Below are positions 1 to 14,651 of a stretch of DNA of 64,000 nucleotides, one piece after another. Source of the stretch: Plectrocnemia conspersa. Its lineage: Eukaryota; Arthropoda; Insecta; Trichoptera; Polycentropodidae. The stretch covers positions 1,135,001 through 1,199,000 of the forward strand of contig VTFK01000013.1 in NCBI GenBank assembly GCA_009617715.1. Direction: 5' to 3'. The notes beneath the pieces are model-generated. The model saw only the letters and a list, made by a program, of their open reading frames with translations, did not search any database and was not told the DNA's origin. A program made the position numbers and the translations under genes. Numbering within the stretch: the first letter of the stretch is position 1; each line of letters begins with the position of its first letter.

Positions 1-1657
1 TGTGTTTAAAAGCCAAATAAATTTGCTGTCTATATACTGCGCAGCCAAATATGCATTTAACACTTTTATCTGCGAATTCTACAGGAGAATTGAACGATTG
101 ATTATTAGGAACGGTCAAATTATTATAAAATATTCAATTAGTATAAATAGGCCGTCGGACTATCGCAATAGCCCGTTAATCGCGGCTCTTCCACGAAACA
201 CGATCGCGACCCCCTCTCGGGGGGGTTAATCGAATCAGTGTTAAAGCGGCCAATTTGAATCGGACGCGTATCCGTCCGTCTGTCGGGTTTTCGCTACGGT
301 CGCTTCGGAATTAATGGTCTGGCTCTCGCCTCTCTCACGCCCCCCAGACCGACCGGCTCTCGAATCGTTTATTACCCCGCATTCGCGAGCGGTAAGTGCG
401 GGTATTAGCGAGCGGCCAGTTACAGGTGTCGGTCGCTCGTATCTCCCGCATTCTTATATTACAAAACGACGTGTCGTTATTATTATTGCAGCGTCGATAT
501 CCGACGGGGTGACTTTTCAATTAATGCGCTCAATTAGCGCGCCGCTGTATGAAAAGTCAATTAGTAGCCCGTTTTCGACGTAATGATACACTCCGGTATT
601 ATTGTAATTGGAAAATTGCGGGCGCTCCGGCGCGGTTTACACTCGCACACATTAGCGGCGCGCGGTCAATTAGCTTATTAAATATGCCGGACTGTTTGTT
701 GGGTTGGCCACCTTGACGGTTTTTTACGGCGAGCTTTTAATTCGCTTTTTATATGTATCGGTGCAAAAAGCTCGTTAAAGCGACACAATAATCGTATTAT
801 ATTGATTTTTTATGCTAATTATTGACCAGTACAATAATTAATTAAAGCAATTAGTCTCGAAGCAAGGCGTATATCCTATGAACCAATAAATAAATAAATT
901 CAAAGGGGACAGATATCTGTGGTAATTCAAACAACTGATTTTAGAAGGATCAACTATATATTTATTAAATAATTAGAATTAAACTCTGCTATGAAAATCT
1001 CACATCTATAACTCTCTTGTAGCTAACTAATGTTCGTGTATGATTTTTTTCTGAGAAAATAACCATATAAAACTAGATCTTAGAATTGGTATGTATCTTT
1101 CCAGCAAATTTTATACATATGGAGCTAGTCAATTCACTTAATTAATTTACACGAAGTGCATAATTTGATTTTGCTATTTCAAATTTATCTCAATTACTTT
1201 CATTGTTCATAATGCACTTTATTTAAAATATGTTCGCAAAGGGCCAATCTTGCATAATTATCATCAACAATATGCGTTTGAAAGATAACTAAAAATAACG
1301 TGAGCATTTGAAAATACACGCTTATTCTCTGTTCTGGTTGACGATCAAATATCTACTCTGCGGCGTGGCTCAAAACTATCGGAATCCCTAGCGTCTGGTG
1401 GATATATGTGTTTCTTTAAATCCCTCAGAAAATTAGACTCACTGTTTTTTTTTAATTCATTCTAAATTTTGATCGGGATTCCCATCTTAATTAAAACCAG
1501 TTCTAAGAAACGGCATATTTTCTTTTGGCGTAGGAACGGTCGCCACATTTTGATATAAAATTATGGTATAAAAACCTATTGATTTCGGAATGAACGTTAT
1601 CTCGGGAATGTGGAATTTATGCAGTAATTATTTAACATAAATTTATTTTTTATTTTT
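1..1657. other. No gene recognised: CpG-rich block then AT-rich DNA
   Basis: 1-780 is CpG-rich with many ATTA/TAATTA words and short ORFs on both strands, none with recognisable motifs. 781-1657 is AT-rich with nothing recognised. Confidence 0.5.
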
Positions 1658-1728
1658 AATACATATAAGATATTTTCTATGAGCTGTATTAGCTCATTAT
1701 TAGAGAATTTTCAATACCAAATATGTAC
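1658..1728 (+). repeat. Dispersed repeat, copy 1 (partner 36655-36730)
   Basis: About 70 bp resemble 36655-36730 at roughly 80 percent by eye. Shared landmarks are TTCTATGAGCTG, ATTATTAGAGAA and TTTCAATACCA. No coding content; family unknown. Confidence 0.55.
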
Positions 1729-1896
1729 CAACTAATGTTTTTTCGATTTTTAATTAATCATCACAATATTCATCTGTGAGATTAGGAAAATCTATATAAA
1801 CCTAATCTGTGATGATCGATCGGAATTATAATTATATAATAATCAATAATTCCGATCTCCCACACTATAAAAATTAAAAAATACTAAGGTCCGTAT

Positions 1897-1951
1897 GGGA
1901 TCGAGCCCAGGACTTTCATGTCAATAGTCAGAGACTTACACCACTCATCTA
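1897..1951 (-). repeat. tRNA-derived SINE head (A and B boxes)
   Basis: Minus-strand sequence contains TAGATGAGTGG (1941-1951), close to a pol III A box, and GGCTCGATCCC (1897-1907), a one-mismatch B box, 33 nt apart. The bases around the B box resemble a tRNA T arm. No cloverleaf closes, so this is a SINE or tRNA relic, not a functional tRNA. The AT-rich downstream part (toward 1740) holds two small inverted repeats, including GATCGGAATTAT at 1818-1829 with its complement at 1846-1857. Confidence 0.45.
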
Positions 1952-1974
1952 TCGTGATGGTAAATATAAGATAA

Positions 1975-4900
1975 ACTTTGTTGATGTGTGTAGTATGTAG
2001 TTATATATAATTTAGTCTAGGGCCCTCGGTGTTTTGGGGGCATGAGCATAGTTAGCCAAGTTTATATGCGCAACCAGCAAAACCAAGTTTGTATGTTACT
2101 GTTTTCCATTGTAAAAACATAAATATTTAGAGAAAAATTAAAATTGTTTATTGGTTGTAGTTTAGGCTGCCCCCTATCGATGAATTTAGGGCAGTTCAAT
2201 ATATTATTCGTTCATTAAGTATTTTAAAATAAAAATAAAATCAAATTTATCTTTTTTTTTTAGTTTATATTTAGTGATTACATATGAAAATTTATCAAAA
2301 TACTTAAAATAACATGTTTTTTTATTAAAAATATTATTAATATAGTCAGAATGAGATCATTGCGTACCGAAAAAAAACTAACCACATATGACATCATCTG
2401 CTTGAGTTATTAATTTAAATTTTAATGGGAAATAAATAAGGAGATTTGCTAATATCTAAGCCAGTTGCTTCTATTAATCAAATTGTATATAAAATTATTC
2501 AATAATACACGAACAACCAATACGAAACTGAATAAAAACACACGTTTAAAACCCCTCGTTCAGAAAAAATGTGACACTGAAAAACATTTTTAAAAATGTG
2601 TTTCTATAACTAATTTACAAAAATAAATAAAATAGAAAAACTGTTTTTACTATGCAATATATGTACTATACCCAAAACTAGATTATTTTTGATTCCTCGT
2701 TGCGTTTGAAATATACCCGATTCTATTTTTGCACAGGGAATATGTTCTAGAGACAGCCGTGTAAAAAAATTAGGTGCATATACGAAAATGGGAGATAGGT
2801 TCCAATACTTAAAATCGACTCAAAATATAAAATTCTCGAACTCAAAAATAAATCGAATTATTTTTTTATTTACATATATTTTATTTAAATTTAATTTAAT
2901 ATATTTAGTAAGAAATATTTACGAAGAGTGTTTTTAAATATAAATATTAATTAATACTTTCTGTTGGAAAAAAATTATTCAAATCAAAAATAACCGTTCC
3001 TTTTTATTGGACCGTTCAATGCTTCCTAATAAGGATTAGCTAATATAAACCTTGATTGAGTCAAATTTATTTGATAATGTAATAGGAGGTATTAATTATA
3101 TGGGAATAAAATTATGAATGACACATGGAAAATTTTACTCCACCGGAAAAAGTACGCATGAGGACATGTTCAACATGAAAATGATAATTATTATCTCCTA
3201 TGTGACAAACAATCAATATAGCATTTTACGCAGTAGTTGTACGTATATTACCAGGAAATATTTTTATTTTTATTTGCATACTTTTGATCCATATTTCAAC
3301 GTATTTATATTATAAGTTATTTTTTAAGCAACAAAAAACTAAGATAAGCTGTGAAGTGTAACATAATCAACAAATTAAAGACTGATTACGTTGGGCTGTT
3401 TAAATGCGCCACTTGTTGATTGACAAGTTCAAATTAAACAAATCGATTCGAAGACTCGCTATGATGGAAAACAGATTAGTTGTAAAATTAGTAGAAATAA
3501 TTTGATTCACTGTTTCGTATACTGTCAACGTCAAATAGCATTCGCTTAAGCGATGACTTGCAATCCAGTTAAATTACATGAAATTATCTAATTGAAAACA
3601 TAAAAAATATATTGTATATAAATTCATTTTCTCAACACTGCCAGTGTAGAACAGAAATGGAAAGTGATATATAACTCGCAAGGAACACACAATAAATCAC
3701 GGGCCACAATACTTGTATTACAAGCCGGCGCTCGGGTTCAAATTCAATAAACTGTTTTATAACCAACCACACGAGGATCGATCGATACGAGCGCGCTAAT
3801 AGTTTTCCGAGGCAATTAAAAGCCATCATCGTGCGGTTAAATTATGTACACGCGTATTACATAGAAACAAACACAAGTTCTGACTTTATAACAGCGTATA
3901 TTTAATCGTCCACGCCGAAAAAAACGCACAATATTAAATTTGCGCTTGATGAAAAAATAAAACAATATAAATATTTTCGCCGTGGGTATGAAAATTCCGC
4001 ACGAATACGAAAATTAATATCTGGAATCGTTTTATTTATAATACGGTAAATTTTTGCTGTATGTACGAGAGAGAACACATTACACACAATATGCATAATG
4101 TACAATATTAAATGAAGCGCGCTGTATATAATACGCGTGTTCCGATATGAAATATTAAAGCCAGCGGCGGGTGGGTGTTTACATATCACGGAGAGCGAAC
4201 GTATGTAAACATTCAATGAATAACATATGAACGTTATCCGTTAGATTCGCACAACGGGCGGGTCTTTTACGCTAGTGTGTGTGTGTTTATATACGCGAAC
4301 ATATTTATACGCGAAAACTCGCTCGTATAATTCAAAAGCGTTTGGCGCAGCTTCAAGAATGCTCATTTTAGTGTAAAACATTATTAACATGATTTATCAG
4401 TGTTTATGGGATACCGGCGCGGTAATGTAATACAATTTCGCTAATAGCGAAAAGCGCAACGGCTCCAACTGGCATCGGTTCAAAGAGCGCGATTTCTTGC
4501 GCCGCTCGGGCGATTATTTCCGAGCTTAAAGGGTTAATTAATTGAAATAACGACGTGAGAATAATGCGGCGAAGCTGGCGTAGAGGATGATTGGATTTTG
4601 CGTGTTTAACACCAAAACGAAATTAAAATCGCGTAGAATCAATTATCATATTAGTGTCCAGAATGTGGGCAGTAGCTACTTAATTAAAAAATTATGCAGA
4701 ATACCAATGACTATTTTGATACTATTATCAAATTTAACACAATCGATAATATATTTAACGAAATAGTGTCGATAATATTAGTGATCAAAATTCGAGAATC
4801 GCATTTACGAGTACGCGATATGCCATGATTCAACGTGTCTGCCCAAGCGTGTGCGAATAATATACAAACTCCGACGATAATGAATTATAAAATCGGATTG

Positions 4901-5700
4901 CAAGGGAAACAAATGATAATTTTTCAGTTTTATTTATTTATTTACAGTTTTTACGGTTATAATCTAACGCGAAAAGCATTTTTTAATGAAGTTATTACAA
5001 AATTTAAATAGATAAGATACCACGAGCAAAGCTGATGAAGATGAGTTATTACGAATTAAAAATTTTCAGCACAAAATCGTTTCCCTTAAAAAAATACAAC
5101 TTAAAATGCTTGTTGGAATTGTTACTAAAAGTAACCATATTCCTCCAAGATAATTTTATATATTATTATAATTTCATAAAGAACTCAACGAAGAATAGTT
5201 AACTGAAGACATAGTTTTGAGGAGGTTACAACAATTACTTTTTAGAAAGCAACAACGACAAAGGTTTGCTGATCGAAACAAGTTAAATCGGCATTTCGGA
5301 ACACCTAAAAATTTTGTACAATAGCCACAAAAGTCATCATGCTTTTAAAAGTCATCATTTATCAAAACATAAAACTGCCTAGATACAATACGTTGTTATT
5401 ATTATATTAAAAGTTACAGATGAGCGGCTAAACAACAACGCTATTGGTTCTAAATTGGCTTTTTCTCCAATTCGTCCAAGATTAAATAATTTAAGGCCCA
5501 GTTTAAAGGATGTGAAACTTTATTACATCACCGCTTACTCAGGTACGAACCCAACAACACTCACGAACTCATAAATGAGACTCAGCTGACCACAAAGAAC
5601 AACGCGCCTTTCATTTTAAAATACGAGGCTCTATGACTTTTCCTTGTTTGACACCGCTGCCCGATACTGGCATTTTTATTGTACGTATTCAACGTCTAAA
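1975..5700. other. No gene recognised: mostly AT-rich
   Basis: A CTAGGGCCCTCGGTGTTTTG word near 2020 faintly resembles a hAT MITE terminus. A CpG-rich block lies at about 3700-4640. The minus-strand ORFs at 3632-3829 and 3902-4216 show no family motif. 4640-5700 is AT-rich. Confidence 0.5.
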
Positions 5701-5705
5701 AAGTA

Positions 5706-5836
5706 AGGTGACCAGACATTTTTTTATTTTCACTTCCCGCAGCATCTCGAAATAAAAACAAAAAAATATCTCGCAGGATACATATATGAACAAAAATTTT
5801 CAAGATGACCAAAATATTTTCAAAATCTGGTCACCT
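5706..5836. mobile_element. 131 bp TA-flanked MITE
   Basis: The element starts AGGTGACCAGA and ends with the exact reverse complement TCTGGTCACCT, giving 11 bp perfect terminal inverted repeats. TA flanks both sides (5704-5705, 5837-5838), as in a Tc1/mariner-type duplication. The 131 bp interior is AT-rich and noncoding. A 66-codon ORF crossing it is not a gene. The autonomous partner is not in the window. Confidence 0.72.
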
Positions 5837-8800
5837 TATGAAAAGTTACCATTTCGGCACAAATGTTTTTGTTGCTGTGGTTGTCGAATTTTTTGTGAAA
5901 TTCATACAGCATACAAGTGCGTAAAAAACGCCTTACTCGGAACGAAATCTTCCATTGAAACTTGGGGTGTGTTTTTGTTGTTATAATGTTCGTAACGCAA
6001 TCTTTAGAATCTAGATAGATGTTAATCCAAACATTACCGAAAGAAAGACATACGACCCGAACGACAAAGTCACAACTGACCGCCAAAGATATTCGGTATA
6101 AAAACGTTTTGGGTACCCCTAATATTTAGCTTATGCGATCTACGAGAGAAATGTAAGCAGTCTAGACATGAGGATCTTTATCGCAACACTCAGCATTTTC
6201 CTTATGGTACTTAAGATACTATACCACACCTTTACCCTTAGCACCGACCGACCTCTATAAATTGCTAAAATAATACATTTTAAACATGCGGTTTTATGTT
6301 AATCGTTGTATTGGTATTCTTCCTAGATTTCGTAAAAAAAATAATGATATATAAATAAGTGAGCGAATGATAGAAGGGGGTTATATAAGAATCTGTACAA
6401 ATATTTATAGCAGTAGCCATTATATTAATATAAACCACACGAGCATGCTATGATATATAATAATATTAGCATATCGTAATGTATTTTCATTTGAAGCCGA
6501 GAGAGTAGTGTTATTATCGTGTTAGGTTGAACTACATATATAATGGTTTATTTTATATTAAAAAAACTATAACGTATTAAACATAGCTTTAATGTGAAAG
6601 GATATTCAATTTGCCGTGTTATTACGAATCAGTTCTGGTGCCATTAATATTTTAAGGTCAGGTTTAGAATGCCATCATTATGGAATATATCCACTAGCAT
6701 TTAACAAAAAATACGGAATAAAATTTATACTCTGATTCTATGTAATGATTCCAATCAACGCAGCGTATGACTACGACTTAATTTGTAAAAAAAAATTATA
6801 CAATCATAATAATATATACAACACAACAAAAAAAACGAACAAAAGCTGTCAAGATATAATCACACAATGCGTTGCGCATTATCATGATGTGGGGGTACAT
6901 GGGTACCCTGAATTATTTACGCTCCGACTATCTAATTAATTCATAGTTTTTATAAGAATCCGACTTGATCCGTTCAATAAGGTCGTACAATTTTCGAAAA
7001 GCTCTTTCTAAAACAGCTGAGATAGCGAAACGAAGAGTCGCGGTGGCTAAATTCCATTTTTCCAATTGAACAAGCGGTTATTACACGGGGCGATAAGTTT
7101 TTCCGGGGGCGAACAATGGAAAAGTTGGCGCAGGCTCATGACAGCTGCTGCGGAGTCGGTCGGTGCAATGGTCGAGCAGTTAAAAAGTCAATATTAACTT
7201 CTACCACAAGTTGTTCCACGGACGGGGGTGCCGGGTGGCGAAATTTAGACACAGACTGGCGTGCGCCACTGCTCGTTCGTGTTCATCCGGATTACCACAT
7301 ATTTGCGCCGACGGGGAAAACACAGTGGCGGTACGTACTGGTTGTATTAATACACATAAAGAGAGAAAAAAGGTTCATTTAGCAAAGTTTCGCGCTATTA
7401 CACACGCGTGCGCGCGGTGGCAAGTAATTAATCCGATTATTATGTTATGTTGTACACAACGAACGTATTAAACGCTATAAATCACCGCTGGCACGCAATG
7501 AAAGCTCTCCCGCATAACAATACACGCTGTGGTTTTAAATTCTGTGGTATGTCGATCCCATATAAAATATACATCACATAAAATACAGATGTACATATTA
7601 TTATGAAGAGAAACCACTAGTTAATTAAATATTTTAGTAGGAAGAAGCCTTATTAATAAACGTTTTTAAAAAACTCCAGATATATATTTTAGAATCGATT
7701 TATTACTATGTTACTTTTCCAGGTTTAAAGAACGTTATTATCTAATGACACTATGTTGAGTTGATCCTTGTTTATAAATTTGGTTTTATGTTTATGTTTT
7801 CAATTCAACACATGAAATTGACAATGGTCGAGAATAAAATACATATTCGATATTGCATGTTATATAAATTTAAAAAAAGGAAGTAATACAACTACCGCGA
7901 CTAAAAATTGCCTCGGGCTGAACGTCCCATCAAAGTTCGTCATGAGGATCTCGGAAATTGCAAAGGGTCCTAAGTTCAATTTGTTTTCAACAACAGAGCG
8001 TACCAAAATATTAAAATAAAGCGCCGCCCTCCACTTTTAATTAACGCCAGCAAATCAAACGTCAGAAATTTAACACAATTACTAAAAAAATGAATGCAAG
8101 CAGAAATACGTCGGACAAATCGGATTTAACATCAGATTTTTTCGTCGTTTTGTTTACGTACGGCGCAGAGCGGCGGGAGAGCGCGCTCGCGGAAATAAGA
8201 TAAAAAGCGAAAATGCAATCACGGCGAAAATTCGCGAGTGGGAAAAGCGGCAAAAACGCGCGCTGCCAATAAACAACGCCAATAATGTATGAGAGAGGGC
8301 AATTCCGAGAGTGGGAGGCGGTGGCGAACGCGCCAACGAGAACAAAAGGCCCGTTCGAGATAAATAAATAAAACGACGATATGGACCGAGAGCGAAATAA
8401 TAGATGTAAAAATAAAAACAGAAATATAGAGGGTGGGTCGCAAATCGAGTGTCCGTAAGCGGAGCAATATGCACACATTCGAAATATGATTTACGACACA
8501 CATAGAGAGGGCCGGAGGGATTACGGGCGGATTTGTCACGGCACATATATCCGATGGATGCTGCGATTGATTGATCAGAAGCGAACGCTGCCGAAGTAGT
8601 TCGGCACAAAGGTAGATTTGTTGGTTTTTTTTTATTATATATTTCGAACTCAAACGATTCGATTCACCCATTCCAGTGATCCAAATTGATTTTTAAAATG
8701 CCCTCACCGCGACTCGACGGCAATAAATAGCATTCAAGTTATTAAAGTCCCATTACGTCTGTGTAATGGTCGATAAAAAAATAATCCATGCGACTAAGTA

Positions 8801-11800
8801 GCGACCGTCAATTTACAAATTATAGGGTTGGATGTTCAGTGCTACGCTTTATTTTTTTAATGTAATAATCTGGGAACGACACTTGAATGCACAATTATTC
8901 GGCGAGAATTTTCTCCGCGCTGTTGTCGTTTTCTACAAGCCCGTTCGAGCACATTCAAGAGGCTGTCAGCGCGAGAGAGAAGTATTTGAGGATTTGTGAG
9001 CTCAATTTGTGCTTCCAAGTGCCACAAAACGCGGAATAACATATGAAAACAGCTCAGGGGTGCAATAAAGACACCAAACATACACATTGTTGACGACACG
9101 ATAAATATGCCATATCAAAGCGACTGTAAAGTTTATTTTATTAAAATTTTCAATTTGATTAAATGAATCAGCGTTAACGCAATTTAAAAAAACGCTTTTT
9201 TCACAAATGTAAACGTTTAGAAATGCAATAATGAATAATAGGAAAATAATTGTAAATAACATTTAAAAGGCGGACAATGATACTATTATTGCAGAAAAAA
9301 AATATTTTTAAACGATTTTCCCGATTTTAGTCTCATATATTTATTTTAAAATCTGTTAAAAAAAATTCACATTGAAAAAAATAAATAAAGACATGATCAA
9401 TATAATTATGAAAATGTAAATTTTTATCGAAAATTAATCCTTAGTATTTTATCACATTTTACAATTATTTACAGTGATTGTGATATGAAAATTATTATTA
9501 AATATCAGTTATTTTTTTTTTTTAGTTAATTGTTAGTTTGTTCAATCTCATCCATTCTCTAATTCATATATGTAACAACTCACTCTGCATGCTTCTTTGC
9601 ATGTATTCGTATGTTATAGAACTATATATCAGCACTGTATCAGTATACAGTTGAATCCTTCTTGAAAGTTTACATAGGGTTAAATCATTTATGTTGAATG
9701 AATAGATTGAATAATAAAGATCCTAAAATAGAAAATTATGGTATTTTAAACATCACCACCTCACATTTGCTTTGTGTTCTACTAAATACAACTACTTATT
9801 GTATATTATTCAAATAAATTTTTGTTGTTTTTATTTCTACAATAATATGTTATGGTCTAATGTTTCTAAAACTGTTTTTAAGTCTACAAATAATGCTGAA
9901 GTTTTATTGTATTGCATTAGTTAAAGCAAAAGCTGCATATTTTGTATTCAATTTGTTTCTAAATCTGTATTTATATGATAAAAAAATGTTTTTTAAAAAT
10001 TAATTTTTTAGCTATTAGCTAGAATTTACTTTTTTTTTGATAGAACTTATATTTTATAACTTTATAAGCGGTTTATTTTTAATAATAGTGCATTTTTTAT
10101 AAGAGCCGCTGTCGTGTCTCATTGGCAACCCGTCATAAGATTTTCCATAGATTTTTAGGAAAAGGAAGCTCGTTGTTTTAATTTACAAGCTTTTTATGAA
10201 TGCCTAAAAACTATTTATAAAAATATAGAACCTGAACTTGTGATTTTAAAATAGTAGAAAAAATACGGAAATAATTCTCTACTTTTATCATAATAAAAAC
10301 AAAATATAAAATTTTAGAAAAGCCGACATATTGTTGTTAAAAGTATGTTTCTGTATTGAAAAATATAATCAACATGTAAAAACCCAGGAACACTGTAATA
10401 GATGATGAAATTATGAGTGAGGATTAAGATAGGCAGGAAAACATTCTACGCTGCTAGCGTCTCTCATAATCACTCCGACTCCAAACATTGCACTGTTGTG
10501 TATAGTCTGTATTTCTCGTTAGGTCAGATAGGATATTCTAAAAAAAAATTAACAATACTTTGGGCGTGAAAATTGAGGGTATATCTGATTATGGTTTAGG
10601 AACATCGAGCGATCAAAGTGTACAGTACGGAAAAGTCTGTGGATAGTCGCCACCCGAAGAAAATATAGAGTGCACATAATCGTTTAGTGTGAAGCCAGTT
10701 GGGCAGCAGCAGAAAAAAAGAGATAAAAAACCGACGGTCTACCGTAACAGCAGCAGCCAGCATAGAGTCGCCGGCGTTTTTTTGCTTAAAACAATTCCCT
10801 GTTAATTTATCCTTCCTGCCGGCAAGCGAAACAAACACTGCGCTAGGTAACGTGATTAAGAGCCGTGCCGTGCCCTTTATACCGTGAACCATTTTGCCTC
10901 CACTACATTGTACTCGGTGCCCGCGGGATAGCTCCATTAGCGGAGGCTGCCACGCTCGTATCTCCTCACTATTTGTCTGCTGTGAAGAACAACCTTGTAT
11001 ACACACAGAATAATACTACAAAATATTTTAATTAACAATAAATTAATTAAACATAGGATATATTATAGAGAGAAAACACTAGTCACCACATTTCATCTTC
11101 CACCCCAAACACACCCTCGGTACTGGGTTTGCGGTGAATTACCCCGGCAACTCCGCCAGACTCGCTAATCCCCATTACACTAATCACACCCGGGGCAGGT
11201 GATTGTTAGTTAAGGGACGCCGGCGCTTTTGTTTCCGAATGTAAACCGGCAAATTACGCTTTTCGCAATCGTCGAGCATACCTATCTATATACACTGCGA
11301 GAACTAATTTCGATTCGCTACTAAATAAACACGGAGCGACTGACGTGTTTGGCAAACGACAATATAAACAGTGCGACCGACACAATATTGACGAAATCGT
11401 ATACACACATGAAATACCAAAACAATAATAGTAAACGTTTCTTTGTTAGCAAAAGTGGCGGAAGCCGAGCTTTGTTTATTGGCGCCGACACGCGAGCGAC
11501 TCTATGGTAACTGCCGAGATATTGTTTTAATTTAATTGTGTTTATTAAATAAGCTATTAGCGCGCGGCGCTTGATGTATACGCGAAACGTCGCCCGCTGA
11601 CAATGTAGGTGAATCGCTAAAATTAACCGAGCTATTTTGTGTGTATTGTATACACAATCGTAAAATTTGTTGCGCGCGAGCTTTTCGCAGGAGCTTCTGT
11701 ATATTTCTTCTTATATTATTTGTTCGCGTTTGTACGTCAGCTCTGATTTATTGTGCGTTTAAAATCGGGGCAATGCGATTAATCTTATTTGAAAAGGCAA

Positions 11801-12366
11801 ATGTTTAAGAATAGGTAAATATTTACTCTAATTATACGCGCAATATTATGAAAATTTATTCTCGATGAACGAATCGTATATGTACTCTATTAAAAAATGT
11901 TTATATTGAAAGTTTTTTATTCTTTTTTTAATAAATTTATTTAAGACAGAAGCAATATTTACACGATAAATTATTAACGTAAGATACATATGTATATTGC
12001 ATTTAAATGTTAATTAAAATACGATATTATTATAATAATGTATATTAGAAATGATTTTCCTGGAATTTAAATATTGGATGGTAATGATTAAATAATTAAT
12101 ACATAATATCCATGCTGAAAGTGTAAAAATAAAATTAAATTGCTTTTATCCGATTGTAACTTTTTTATATAAATACAATCAACATGTGTCCATTTTTATT
12201 TTTCATTAATACTGAATGCTTCTATTATGAGTCAAATGACTTATTTTTTATATAGTTAAATACATACAACAAAATATAACATACATATATTCAATTTATT
12301 TAAATATATTTGAAAAATTGTTGACTATATAATTATGTCATGTGCAGTGCTTAAAATTATCGATTT

Positions 12367-12398
12367 AAAAAAAAAAAAAAAATAATAATAAATAATAA
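12367..12398. repeat. Poly(A)/(AAT)n simple repeat
   Basis: A run of about 16 A is followed by AAT triplets. It lies in AT-rich intergenic or intronic DNA. It may be an old retroposon tail, but no upstream body was recognised. Confidence 0.8.
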
Positions 12399-14593
12399 GT
12401 AATGTGACTGTGGACGTGATAGTTGAACTTAAATTTGTAGCACCATAATCCGTGTACTATTTGGGTAAAAATTTGTCTGAATGGAGATACAAATGTTTAA
12501 ATAGTTAAAAGAATTTCGTGTATGCAATACCTGCTTTTGTTTTCACTTCGCCAGCTATCCCTATCATAAAAAAGGCGATTTATTTATCTGTTACATAACA
12601 TAATTACTGATATTTTTAAACCTTTCAAATACATCCATATTGCTATTAAAAATAAATATATAATACATACATTCGGAAGTAAAATTCAACTTGTTCATTT
12701 TTTTGTTCTTATTATGATGATGAAAGACGCAATAATAAAATTAAAACTGTCGTAGAAAAATATAAGCTATTGCTTATTTCTATTCATATGTATAAGACGT
12801 TGAAAATGTATAATGATGTTTTATTATAACTAATTTAATGCCCTGTGAGTGTTTATTTTCATCATTTTCGGAGATTTTTATTTTCATTTTGGCCATTTTG
12901 CAATAATAAAATATTTTAATTAATAAAATATTTTAAAGTAGCATATTGGATTTTAAAACGCTAAATAATAACCTAACATTAAGATTTATCACAACAACGA
13001 TATTTCAAAATATTTTGGCAAAGTGAATACTGATTATAACAAAGAAATCTGAAAAATGAATTAATACTTCTGAAATCAGCTCCTAAATTTACATATAAAT
13101 TAAAGTATCTTTGGGATAAAAAAAGTGTAACCATCATTTTGTTTATTGCCTATAATGTAATGATGCGTTGATTGATAAATAATATTTTTTTATGGATTTT
13201 ATGGAAATTTACAAAATAAATCAGGTGCTACAAATCAAATTACTGTTAATTAATTCCCATGGTATGCCGTGGCATTCGTGATGCCATGCCCAGTACGCGT
13301 AGGAAATTATTGTGTTAAATTTTGGAAATTTATCGAAGTATTGTAATGCTTAGACCGCAGAGAGACGTGCGCTCCGCTCAACGACCCACTGCGGAATGAC
13401 TCCACCGGGCTCGTAGAGCGCTACATTATCCCCTAGCGTCGGAACGCAGAACTTTTCGCACGCCTTTTCACGCCGAGAATCCTCGCCGAATTGAATAATA
13501 AATTAGCCCTGAATTATTCGACGCGGCGCCGCAAAAATATGTAAAAGCCAAAGATAAACACACCGCCGACACACGTCGGGGGTGGCGGTGGAAATTCTTT
13601 GTTTCCATTAAAGTGCGGTGTGGCGTCGGCGGCCGACAAGGGCGGTATCACATTTCCGCTTCCGATTACGGGAAAGCGGGATATAGTTTGTACCACTGGC
13701 TGCGGCGCAGGGTGGAAAAACACCAAAAGTATTTTACGGACGTCCGTCGAACGGCAGACACGCGAACCCACATTAGCGCGGGGCGGTTTGATGGAATTGC
13801 GTGAAATGGCCTAATAATATATTATTCCCGGTTGTGCGGGGGAGAGCGAAAGGAACGCGCACTCGAGTAATTGATAACGCCTCATTACGCCTTGGCAGTT
13901 GGGTGTGCGAAAATTACTGTGGTGATAATACTGTGGAAGGAGAGAGGTCTGAGGAGAACCCTGAACACATCTGGAAACATATTTCAATGTGTTTTATTTT
14001 TTGCATAACGTTATGGAGCGAATTTAAAATTACACCCATATAGTTTAGTTACGTGTTTTCCGAAAACACCGGATTATAAAACAACAACAATACAGTGGCT
14101 TCATAAATTTAAAATATTAAAGTTTTATTCGATTTGTAAAATAATGTAATGTACTCTCAGTATACATCACAGGAATGTGTTTATTCTTTCTAATCCCAAT
14201 CAGAATCGTTTTAATTCTCAATTCACTTTGCCTTATCCACTACAATAAATGAGTGACGAGAGTGCTCAACGTGCCTGAAGAATTAATTTGACATAATATT
14301 GCTATTCTCATCGTTGATTTATTGCCGCAATGTTGATAAATGAAATTAAATCAACAAAAACATTTTAGATTTACAAAATTAAAATTAATATGAACAAATA
14401 AGGCAAGTTACACAACGGCTAATAAAGGAGTAAAATACTATTATATATGTCATATAGTTACATAATGGTTAAATAAGAACTATCATTTTTATATATTTCG
14501 TATATTATTTAAAATGGGATTAAAAAAAACACGCTTTAAAAATAAATATAGCTATGTTGCGCTGGTTCACTCTACGGGCCATATTTTTAATTC

Positions 14594-14651
14594 ATTTCAA
14601 GCCTCAGTTCACATAACTTCATGCTAACTGAGGTGTGAAATATAATTGAAT
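14594..14651. repeat. Short imperfect hairpin
   Basis: ATTTCA-AG-CCTCAGTT pairs with AACTGAGG-TG-TGAAAT across a 26 nt loop. The stem of 14 pairs plus one internal mismatch is short for a microRNA precursor. No further function seen. Confidence 0.45.

Noticed and set aside
8062..8671. Three overlapping minus-strand ORFs of 138-151 codons
   Set aside because: Several frames are open at once in a purine-biased CpG-rich block, with no motif, so stop depletion by composition is the simpler explanation.
10596..11006. 136-codon minus-strand ORF
   Set aside because: No recognisable domain, no splice context, and the opposite strand is also partly open.
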